This document shows, piece after piece, positions 1 through 4,956 of a DNA stretch of 5,171 nt. Made by a program: the position numbers and the translations under genes. Source of the stretch: CAYMEV01 sp964431655 [NCBI: uncultured bacterium] (GTDB lineage Bacteria; CAYMEV01); assembly GCA_964431655.1 (NCBI GenBank), contig CAYSKJ010000196.1:1-5171 (forward strand). The letters run 5' to 3'. Position 1 is the stretch's first letter. The number at the start of each line of letters is the position of its first letter. The notes under the pieces were generated by a model. The model was not told the DNA's origin, did not search any database, and saw only the letters and a list, made by a program, of their open reading frames with translations.

Positions 1-1
1 C

Positions 2-178
2 CTGGCAAGGGAGTATTTCACCAGCTTCTACGAAAACCGGGAAAGCAATATAGGCAAGGCGATAACCGAGGGAAAGCTCAGGTTCTACATAGATAACTAC
101 CCGACCTATGTCGGCACCTATCAGATGTCTAATCTCCTTGGGGACGGATTTGCGCATATCCGCCTCACCTTTCGGTAA
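2..178 (+). CDS. C-terminal fragment of an unidentified protein, possibly C25/caspase-like
   Basis: An open frame enters from the left edge and runs 58 codons to a TAA; the start lies outside the window. The visible part contains the segment NIGKAITEGKLRFY, then a tyrosine-rich stretch, then MSNLLGDGFAHIRLTF at the very end. The pattern of a helix of the type 'G-x-A-x-x-x-x-K-x-x-Y' followed by 'x-N-L-L-G-D-x-x-x-x-L' near the terminus resembles the end of the catalytic domain of gingipain-type (C25) and related caspase-fold peptidases, where NLLGDP is common. Here the Pro after GD is Gly. No catalytic His or Cys is visible because those would lie upstream, so the assignment is tentative. The next gene starts 17 bases downstream on the same strand, so the two may be co-transcribed. 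Confidence 0.55.
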   Translation: MAREYFTSFYENRESNIGKAITEGKLRFYIDNYPTYVGTYQMSNLLGDGFAHIRLTFR

Positions 179-195
179 AAACGCCCTGACAGCAC

Positions 196-795
196 GTGGT
201 ATATTATATTGATTTTTTTCAGCCGGACAAAGGATACAGGATAAACGGAGACTCCATTGCTCTGGCATATTTCATCCCGGACTGCCTGTCAGGGCAATCC
301 TTCCTTGATATTGGGACCGCCTCAGGCATCATTCCCCTGATGCTTGCAAAAAGGGGATTTATGAATATATACACCCTGGAAATACAGAAATTTTTTTCTC
401 CCTGGGCAGTGAAAAACCTTGTGTCCAACGGCTTCGGGTCAGGAACCCTTCTTCTTCACGGTGATGCCAGAATGAAGAACTGCCCTTTTATCAAACATTC
501 CTTTGAAAACATTGTGTCCAATCCCCCCTATTACAAAATCAATGCGGGATTAAAACCGGAGTCCCGTCCCATGCAGATATCAAAGCATGAGACCAAGCTC
601 ACATGCATTGAATTATGCTTTACTGCCCTCAGCCTTTTAAGAAAGGGCGGTAATTTCTTCATGTCCTGTGCCCTTATTCGTGTCTCTGATTATACCCGGA
701 CTCTTTTGCCGGATTTTGACCTTATTGAAAAAAAAGAAATATCAAGGAAGGTATGCTTATTGTGGTTCAGAAAAAAAATCTTAACATCATGTTAG
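196..795 (+). CDS. TrmN6/YfiC-type tRNA1(Val) (adenine-37-N6)-methyltransferase
   Basis: A class I SAM-dependent methyltransferase of 199 residues. The N-terminus carries the family hallmark Q-P-x-K-G-Y-R-x-x-x-D (residues 9-19). The SAM-binding motif I is DIGTASG (38-44), with an acidic ribose-binding position at E62 and D90 in the adenine-contact region. The catalytic NPPYYK motif (109-114) is that of N6-adenine methyltransferases, and closest to the TrmN6 family, which modifies A37 of tRNA-Val in the cytoplasm. It is shorter than E. coli TrmN6 (about 245 residues) and lacks the C-terminal tail after the last core strand (VCLLWF, 186-191). The start is GTG; an in-frame TGA lies three codons upstream, so no longer start is possible, yet no convincing Shine-Dalgarno sequence precedes it. 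Translation may be coupled to the upstream gene, which ends 17 bases earlier. The 3' end overlaps the convergent coiled-coil gene by 9 bases. Other NPPY adenine methyltransferases are possible alternatives. Confidence 0.85.
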   Translation: MVYYIDFFQPDKGYRINGDSIALAYFIPDCLSGQSFLDIGTASGIIPLMLAKRGFMNIYTLEIQKFFSPWAVKNLVSNGFGSGTLLLHGDARMKNCPFIKHSFENIVSNPPYYKINAGLKPESRPMQISKHETKLTCIELCFTALSLLRKGGNFFMSCALIRVSDYTRTLLPDFDLIEKKEISRKVCLLWFRKKILTSC

Positions 796-1359
796 GCTGT
801 TTTCCAGTCTTTTCAGTATGTATTCCATTTCCTCAATGTCTTTGTTCAGCGCATTATTTGATTTTTTCAGATAGGATATATTTATCTTAAGCTCATCCTG
901 TTCCTTGATAAGCTGTTCCCTTCTATTTATTTCATTATCATAATCCGTAAGCCTGTTTTCCTGGCTGGCTGTATCCTTATACTCCTGGAGGCTTTTATCT
1001 ATCTGCTTCATTTCTATTTCGAGCTTTCTTATCCTCGTTTTTTTCTGGCTTATACTAATTTTTGCCTTCTTTGTCCTGTTTATCATATCATTTTTCAGCT
1101 GAGCAAGCCTGTCATATTCGGCTTTGGTGCCGGCATACTGCTGTTGTGCATTTTTGTCGCTTTCAATCTCCTTTTTCAGCGATGCAATTTTTTCAAGGAC
1201 CGCCCGGTTTGCTTCTTTAAGCGTATTTAGCAGTGTTTTTTTTGATTCAAGCTCTTCATTTTTTGTCAGAAGCTCATCTGCATTCCTCTGATACTCCATT
1301 TCCATGCTTTTATACTCTTCAATTATCTTTGTAACCGCACTGCTTTCATTTCCAGACAT
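787..1359 (-). CDS. Coiled-coil protein, 190 residues, second gene of ParA-linked operon
   Basis: I do not recognise a named family. The protein is almost wholly predicted coiled coil from about residue 8 to 188, with dense Lys, Glu, Gln and Asn and regular Leu/Ile spacing. It contains no Pro, Trp, Cys, His or Phe, which fits an uninterrupted rod. There is no signal peptide or membrane segment, so it should be cytoplasmic. It starts 13 bases after the stop of the 332-residue coiled-coil gene. Its Shine-Dalgarno GGGAGGG (1367-1373) shares a base with that stop codon and sits 7 bases before the ATG, so the pair is very likely an operon. Sharing an operon with another coiled-coil protein, divergent from a ParA ATPase, suggests a structural or scaffold role in a positioning complex; this is inference. 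The generic sequence also resembles FlgN/FliJ-like or SMC-hinge-free rods, but nothing specific supports those. Confidence 0.85.
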   Translation of the reverse strand: MSGNESSAVTKIIEEYKSMEMEYQRNADELLTKNEELESKKTLLNTLKEANRAVLEKIASLKKEIESDKNAQQQYAGTKAEYDRLAQLKNDMINRTKKAKISISQKKTRIRKLEIEMKQIDKSLQEYKDTASQENRLTDYDNEINRREQLIKEQDELKINISYLKKSNNALNKDIEEMEYILKRLENSLT

Positions 1360-1366
1360 ATACCTG

Positions 1367-1373
1367 CCCTCCC
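1367..1373 (-). promoter_or_regulatory. Ribosome binding site of the 190-residue coiled-coil gene
   Basis: On the minus strand the sequence is GGGAGGG, 7 bases before the ATG at 1359. Its first G is the last base of the TAG stop codon of the preceding gene (1373-1375). This fixes the start and indicates that ribosomes ending the first gene can readily begin the second. Confidence 0.75.
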
Positions 1374-2371
1374 TATGTTATTCCCATAATGTTCTTTAAA
1401 TCACTCAATGTCTGGGCAAGCTGTTCTGAGCGGGCTTTAAGGGTGGTGTTGCGCTGATGTTCCTTTTTGTGCTCCATTTTAAGGGTAAATATTGCATCTT
1501 CAATCCTGTGTTTCTCCTCTATGAGATTAATGAACTCACCCCTTTCTATCTCTCTGAGCTCTTTCTGGCTTTTAAATCGCAGTTCTGCCTTTTTTAATTC
1601 ATTAAGTTTTCCTGCATGCTCCTCTTTAAGCTTCTCCAGAGCAGATTCGAGCGCCCTGTCTTCCATTTCCAGTGCTTCAAGCTCATCCTTCAATTCTTTT
1701 ATCTCCGCCTTGTTTGCCTCAATTTCGTTTTTCAGAACATTTTCAGTCCTGGCTCCGGTGCCGGAATCTTCATACTGCCTGCTTAAAAAGGCGTGAAGCT
1801 CATAAAGCTTACGGCTCCTGTCCTCTTCATTTTCTATAAATTTTTTATAATCCCCTGTCTCTTTATTTACTATATCAATATCATTCCTGCTCATGATGAG
1901 CTTCTGTTTCATTTCCGTCAGGGAGTTCTTAAAATTATGCAGGTATTCCCTGACCTTCAGGTTCTCACCCAGGCTCCGTTCTTTTTCGCTGTGAACTGCG
2001 GGGCCTTCCTTAGTGCTTTTTACAGGTTTTTTATCACCTTCAGCATGTTTCTCCGCGGATTTTGGACTTTCCTTTGCGCCAACAACCGCAGTCTGTTCTG
2101 CTGGAGTGGCCTCTTTTTCTTTTCCGGCGTCCGGCTTCGAACTTTCATCACCCTTCCCGGGGCTTTTATCCTCATCATTTTCACCGCTGTGGATTTCCTT
2201 TGCAGCCTTGATGATCTTCCTCATTGGGGAAATCCTGGCCTCTTTTCTGTCTTCACCGTCCTGGTCTGTTGTCCTGTCTTCGAGGAGTTCGGGCTTGCTA
2301 TCCCAGGAATCCCTTCGGTGCCTCTTGCCGAGGGGCTTCTTTGAAGCTACATTGTCTCTAAAACCTACCAT
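1373..2371 (-). CDS. PomX-like architecture: basic tip, disordered N-terminus, C-terminal coiled coil
   Basis: The protein has 332 residues and no family that I can name. Three parts are visible. Residues 1-23 form a basic tip (K11, K12, K16, R17, R19, R20). Residues 24 to about 135 are highly charged and low in complexity, rich in Lys, Glu, Asp, Ser, Ala and Pro, and probably disordered; all nine prolines fall between positions 13 and 124. From about 138 to 330 it is coiled coil with an interruption near 200-211 (EDSGTGARTEN). There is no signal peptide or membrane helix, so it is likely cytoplasmic. Its ATG has the Shine-Dalgarno AGAAGG (2378-2383) at 6-base spacing, and it has its own near-consensus promoter facing away from parA. 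The layout matches what is known of Myxococcus PomX (disordered N-part with basic ParA-activating peptide, coiled-coil C-part). This similarity is of architecture only; I saw no alignable PomX sequence. Confidence 0.88.
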   Translation of the reverse strand: MVGFRDNVASKKPLGKRHRRDSWDSKPELLEDRTTDQDGEDRKEARISPMRKIIKAAKEIHSGENDEDKSPGKGDESSKPDAGKEKEATPAEQTAVVGAKESPKSAEKHAEGDKKPVKSTKEGPAVHSEKERSLGENLKVREYLHNFKNSLTEMKQKLIMSRNDIDIVNKETGDYKKFIENEEDRSRKLYELHAFLSRQYEDSGTGARTENVLKNEIEANKAEIKELKDELEALEMEDRALESALEKLKEEHAGKLNELKKAELRFKSQKELREIERGEFINLIEEKHRIEDAIFTLKMEHKKEHQRNTTLKARSEQLAQTLSDLKNIMGIT

Positions 2372-2410
2372 AAAATGCCTTCTTGCTTTTTTTTAGGTAT
2401 CCGGGAGAAT

Positions 2411-2439
2411 ATTATATTGCCTTTGGATTAAAATATCAA
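2411..2439 (-). promoter_or_regulatory. Sigma70-type promoter of the coiled-coil operon
   Basis: Reading the minus strand, a TTGATA -35 box (2434-2439) is followed by a 17-base spacer and a perfect TATAAT -10 box (2411-2416). Transcription would start near 2404, leaving a leader of about 33 bases before the ATG at 2371. The box sequences and spacing are close to ideal. One copy of the 11-bp direct repeat shares base 2416 with the -10 box and otherwise lies in the spacer, so this promoter may be controlled by whatever binds that repeat. Confidence 0.75.
2416..2426 (+). repeat. Direct repeat copy 1, ATTGCCTTTGG, in the divergent control region
   Basis: This 11-base sequence recurs at 2447-2457 as ATTGCCTTAGG (10 of 11 identical). 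The two copies are offset by 31 bp, close to three turns of B-DNA, so they lie on the same face. This copy abuts the -10 box of the minus-strand promoter. It is a candidate operator; the binding protein is not known from the sequence. Confidence 0.55.
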
Positions 2440-2446
2440 AAAAATA

Positions 2447-2457
2447 ATTGCCTTAGG
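2447..2457 (+). repeat. Direct repeat copy 2, ATTGCCTTAGG, in the divergent control region
   Basis: This copy covers the whole TTGCCT -35 box of the parA promoter, so occupancy would compete with RNA polymerase. The core plus one further base makes the near-palindrome GCCTTAGGC (2450-2458). The obvious candidate ligand is the MerR-like helix-turn-helix of the adjacent ParA, which is an inference. Confidence 0.55.
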
Positions 2458-2476
2458 CGGGAGTTTTTATTATAAT
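2448..2476 (+). promoter_or_regulatory. Sigma70-type promoter of the parA-like gene
   Basis: A TTGCCT -35 box (2448-2453), a 17-base spacer and a perfect TATAAT -10 box (2471-2476) predict a transcript start near 2483 and a leader of about 24 bases. The -35 boxes of the two divergent promoters are only 8 bp apart, so polymerases on the two promoters may interfere or share a regulator. Confidence 0.75.
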
Positions 2477-2495
2477 TCATTTACTCGTGCTTTTT

Positions 2496-2501
2496 GAGGG
2501 G
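2496..2501 (+). promoter_or_regulatory. Ribosome binding site of the parA-like gene
   Basis: GAGGGG sits 5 bases before the ATG at 2507 and supports that start, which also gives a complete MerR-like N-terminal domain. Confidence 0.7.
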
Positions 2502-2506
2502 TTTAT

Positions 2507-3487
2507 ATGGATAGTAAATCATTTACAATTAAAGAATTTTGCGATGAGCTTGGCATCACCAAAAACCAGCTCCTGGAGCTTGCAAAAAACGGTTCGGTCC
2601 CTGAATCCAGCCGGGATCCGGACACCAATTTCAGGCAGTTCACAGTATCTGATCTCCCTGTATACCGCGGTCTTCTCAATATTGAACCCCTGATTAAAAA
2701 GCCCCAGAAACAGCTTTTCCTTAACTTCAAGGGAGGAACAGGCAAAACCACCATCTCCACCTCCTATGCATACAGGGTTGCCGAGATGGGGTATAAGACC
2801 CTCCTTATTGACCTGGATCCCCAGGGCCATGTAGCCAAATGCCTTGGATACGACGCGGAAAACCTTAATAATACCCTTTACAATGTCCTGATAAACAAGC
2901 TCAGCATAAGCAGTGTAATACAGCACACCACCCTTGAAACCTTTGATTTTATACCATCCAACCTCTCCCTCACTCCCGTGGAAATCAGCCTTGTATCAAA
3001 AACTAACAGGGAATGGAAAATCAAGAAGGCTCTTCAGGAGATAGAAGGAAAGTATGACCTGATAGTTTTTGACGCTCCTCCCAATATGGGCATCCTTAAT
3101 TTAAATGCAATCCTTGCCAGCGATACCATAATAATCCCTGTGCTCGCTGATTTCCTTTCTTTCCACGGCCTCAAGATACTCTTTGAGACCCTTTCGGAAA
3201 TTGAAGAGGATTTTGAATTCTTTCTCGACAGTTTTATACTCCTTAACAGGTATAATGCCCTTCAGAACATATCTATTGAATCCTTTGAAGCCCTGAAGTC
3301 CAACTACAGCGATTATCTCCTTGAGACAGTAATAAGGCAGGACACCAAACTTGCCGAGACCAGCTCCTACGGTAAGCCCATCCAGCAGTATCTCCCGTCA
3401 AGCAAGGCTGCCAAAGACATACAGTCCCTAATAGATGAGGTGTTTTCGATTATAAACAGCAGCGGTAACGGTAACAGTCAGAAATGA
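2507..3487 (+). CDS. ParA/MinD-family ATPase with N-terminal MerR-like helix-turn-helix
   Basis: The protein has 326 residues in two domains. Residues 6-54 match a MerR-type winged helix-turn-helix: FTIKEFCDELGITKNQLLEL, then the conserved 'N-F-R-Q-F-T-x-x-D-L' (41-50). Residues 68-318 are a ParA ATPase: deviant Walker A KGGTGKTT (75-82) with signature lysine K75 and K80, Walker A' LLIDLDPQG (99-107; D102, D104), Walker B DLIVFDAPPN (184-193; D189), and the ending YGKPIQQYLPSSKAAKDI typical of the family. All ATP-binding residues look intact. ParA proteins dimerise on ATP, bind nonspecific DNA and position plasmids, origins or protein complexes with the help of an ATPase-stimulating partner. 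No ParB follows, and the gene is followed by convergent cpoB, so this looks like an orphan ParA. The divergent coiled-coil operon is the best candidate partner. The helix-turn-helix may autoregulate the divergent promoters. The stop TGA is followed immediately in frame by TAG. Confidence 0.93.
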   Translation: MDSKSFTIKEFCDELGITKNQLLELAKNGSVPESSRDPDTNFRQFTVSDLPVYRGLLNIEPLIKKPQKQLFLNFKGGTGKTTISTSYAYRVAEMGYKTLLIDLDPQGHVAKCLGYDAENLNNTLYNVLINKLSISSVIQHTTLETFDFIPSNLSLTPVEISLVSKTNREWKIKKALQEIEGKYDLIVFDAPPNMGILNLNAILASDTIIIPVLADFLSFHGLKILFETLSEIEEDFEFFLDSFILLNRYNALQNISIESFEALKSNYSDYLLETVIRQDTKLAETSSYGKPIQQYLPSSKAAKDIQSLIDEVFSIINSSGNGNSQK

Positions 3488-3495
3488 TAGGAATA

Positions 3496-3519
3496 CCGGC
3501 AGGCTTTATGGCCTGCCGG
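3496..3519. terminator. Hairpin between convergent genes, possible bidirectional terminator
   Basis: A perfect 9-bp GC-rich inverted repeat, CCGGCAGGC and GCCTGCCGG, flanks the 6-base loop TTTATG. It lies between the stop of parA (3487) and the stop of cpoB (3528), where termination of both transcripts would be expected. There is no T-run on either side (plus strand continues CAGAGAATTC; minus strand continues TATTCCTATC), so classical intrinsic termination would be weak. It may act instead as a 3'-end stabiliser or a weak two-way terminator. Confidence 0.6.
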
Positions 3520-3527
3520 CAGAGAAT

Positions 3528-4391
3528 TCACATATTCAGCTGGTTTGCTTCCCGTGTCTTGTTGTGCAGTGGGAATTCTTCATTTAGAATGCTCCGGTAT
3601 TTTCTTGCTTCTTTAACAAGCCCCAGCTCGCTGTAAATCTGTATTATCCTGAAATATGCATCCGGAAGCTTATTTTCCCTGGGACGGGTCCTTTTTGCCT
3701 CGCTGACATACATTTCCATATACTGAGCAGCCCTGTTATACTCCTTTTTCAGCATATAACAGTCTCCAAGCCAGAAATAGGAGTCAACGACCAAATATTC
3801 CAGCTCGCTTATACCCTGGGCATCATTTATGAAGGACTCAAATCCGGCAATTGCAATGGAGTATATTGAAGCAATATAATCACTGTATGCAGAATTATAG
3901 CGCTTCTGAAGCTCAGGTATCCCGGGTTTTTGCCCTGTTACAGGAACCGGCGGAAGTTCCCGGGGCCTCTGTTCTGGCTTCTTTATATCGGTATCCTGGT
4001 CAATAATGGTTGTCTGACTGCCCTGCTGGAGCGGTTGGCGGGTTATGTCCGTCTGCTCCCCGGTATAATCGGGATCCCTGTATGCCATATGCCCGGTCTT
4101 ACCCTCTATGGACATCAGAGTAAAGTTCAGCTCCTTCACATCATCACTTATCTTCTTGAGGTTTTCCCTTAAGCCGATTATATCCTCCTGCAGTTCTCTC
4201 ACATACTGCATCAGCTGAAAAGTGGAGTCAGGCAGCTGGCTCATCTTTGACTCTATCTCATCCAGCGCTCTGGCGTTCTCACGGGTTTGTATCTCGATCT
4301 TTTTCAAATCCTTGCCGAATTCATTATAAGCCTGGTGAGCGCAGGAAGAAAACATAATGAGCGTGGAAAGGATCAGGCAGATATACCGCAT
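3528..4391 (-). CDS. cpoB: CpoB/YbgF-like lipoprotein with coiled coil and TPR domain
   Basis: The 287-residue protein begins with a lipoprotein signal (hydrophobic ICLILSTLIMFSSC, lipidated Cys at 17), so it should be membrane-anchored and face the periplasm. Residues 25-97 form a coiled coil, corresponding to the trimerisation domain of CpoB. Residues 100-160 are a Pro/Gln/Thr-rich linker. Residues 161-280 are TPR-type helices, with recognisable units near 164-190 (YNSAYSDYIASIYSIAIAGF), 202-231 and 244-272. CpoB (YbgF) links the Tol-Pal machine to peptidoglycan synthesis during constriction; in E. coli it is soluble, so the lipid anchor is a difference. It starts 5 bases after the pal stop. 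An AGAGG element about 11 bases upstream is a poor ribosome site, so coupling to pal is likely. The position immediately after pal is the normal one for cpoB. Confidence 0.8.
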   Translation of the reverse strand: MRYICLILSTLIMFSSCAHQAYNEFGKDLKKIEIQTRENARALDEIESKMSQLPDSTFQLMQYVRELQEDIIGLRENLKKISDDVKELNFTLMSIEGKTGHMAYRDPDYTGEQTDITRQPLQQGSQTTIIDQDTDIKKPEQRPRELPPVPVTGQKPGIPELQKRYNSAYSDYIASIYSIAIAGFESFINDAQGISELEYLVVDSYFWLGDCYMLKKEYNRAAQYMEMYVSEAKRTRPRENKLPDAYFRIIQIYSELGLVKEARKYRSILNEEFPLHNKTREANQLNM

Positions 4392-4396
4392 CTGCT

Positions 4397-4936
4397 TCAG
4401 TACCTCTGAATCTTGAAATGAGCCCTTCTGTTCATTTCTCTCTGGCTTTCAAGGGTGCCAAGGACAAAGGGTTTCATCTTCCCGTAGGACACAGTTTTAA
4501 TCCTTGCAGGGTCTATCCCGTTCAGCATCAGGTAGTCTCTTGCTGCATTGGCCCTCCTGTCACCCAGGGCATAGTTGTACTCAACCGTGCCTATGTCACA
4601 GCAATGCCCCTCTATCAGGACCTTTACCCTGGGATTGTCCTTTAGCCACCGGACATTCCTGTCCAGTATCCTTCTTGACTCCTCATCCAGGTTATACTTG
4701 TCCAGCTGAAAGAAAATATCGTCCACATATCCCTCTGCTGTGACATACTCATCCATCACAATATCCTGGTCATCTTCAAGGTCATGGATCCGGATGTCCT
4801 CTTCAACAGGAACGAAGGTCTCTTCCTCAACAGGCTGTGTGTCTTCATCCAGGGTAACCTTTTTCTTGGAGGAACAGGAGACCATGAAATAGGTGCATGC
4901 AATAGCAAGCATGATAACAAAAAGCTTTTTTGTCAT
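4397..4936 (-). CDS. pal: Pal-like peptidoglycan-associated lipoprotein (OmpA domain)
   Basis: Starting at MTKKLFVIML gives 179 residues, a signal peptide and the lipobox MVSC with the lipidated Cys at 21. An ATG 30 bases upstream is in frame but precedes the ribosome site, so I reject it. Residues 27-68 are an acidic, flexible tether. Residues 70-179 are an OmpA-like peptidoglycan-binding domain: VDDIFFQLDKYNL at its start, IEGHCCDIGTVEYNYALGDRRA (108-129 region), and YGKMKPF then NRRAHFKI near the end. Pal anchors the outer membrane to peptidoglycan and works with TolB and the TolQRA motor. Unusually, the Asp of the typical GH(T/C)D-x-x-G motif aligns with C113, while D114 is one position later; R127/R128 of the DRRA motif are kept. 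It lies between tolB and cpoB, as in standard Tol-Pal operons. Confidence 0.88.
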   Translation of the reverse strand: MTKKLFVIMLAIACTYFMVSCSSKKKVTLDEDTQPVEEETFVPVEEDIRIHDLEDDQDIVMDEYVTAEGYVDDIFFQLDKYNLDEESRRILDRNVRWLKDNPRVKVLIEGHCCDIGTVEYNYALGDRRANAARDYLMLNGIDPARIKTVSYGKMKPFVLGTLESQREMNRRAHFKIQRY

Positions 4937-4944
4937 TTTTATTT

Positions 4945-4950
4945 CTCCTC
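4945..4950 (-). promoter_or_regulatory. Ribosome binding site that decides the pal start
   Basis: On the minus strand GAGGAG lies 8 bases before the ATG at 4936. It is strong and well placed, and places the start at MTKKLF rather than at the upstream ATG at 4966, which lies before this site and overlaps the end of tolB. The intergenic gap between tolB and pal is then 20 bases. Confidence 0.8.
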
Positions 4951-4956
4951 TTTTAT

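Noticed and set aside
1467-1796. Plus-strand serine/phenylalanine-rich open frame
   Set aside because: Low-complexity shadow of the minus-strand coiled coil, with no homology pattern or ribosome site.
1793-2344. Plus-strand open frame with a hydrophobic, signal-like N-terminus (MKLIKLTAPVLFIFYKF)
   Set aside because: It is the antisense of the 332-residue coiled-coil gene. Lys/Glu-rich codons on the minus strand read as Phe/Leu/Ser-rich peptide on the plus strand, and there is no ribosome site.
2519-2926. Minus-strand open frame inside parA
   Set aside because: Lies fully opposite a clear ParA ATPase with intact motifs; no recognisable domain.
2507-3487. Plasmid or phage partition locus
   Set aside because: No parB, replication gene or centromere-like iteron array is present, and the neighbours are housekeeping genes (tRNA methyltransferase, Tol-Pal), so a chromosomal orphan ParA is more likely.
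4418-4743. Plus-strand open frames opposite pal
   Set aside because: Shadows of the pal coding sequence; the His/Cys/Pro-rich composition is an antisense artefact.
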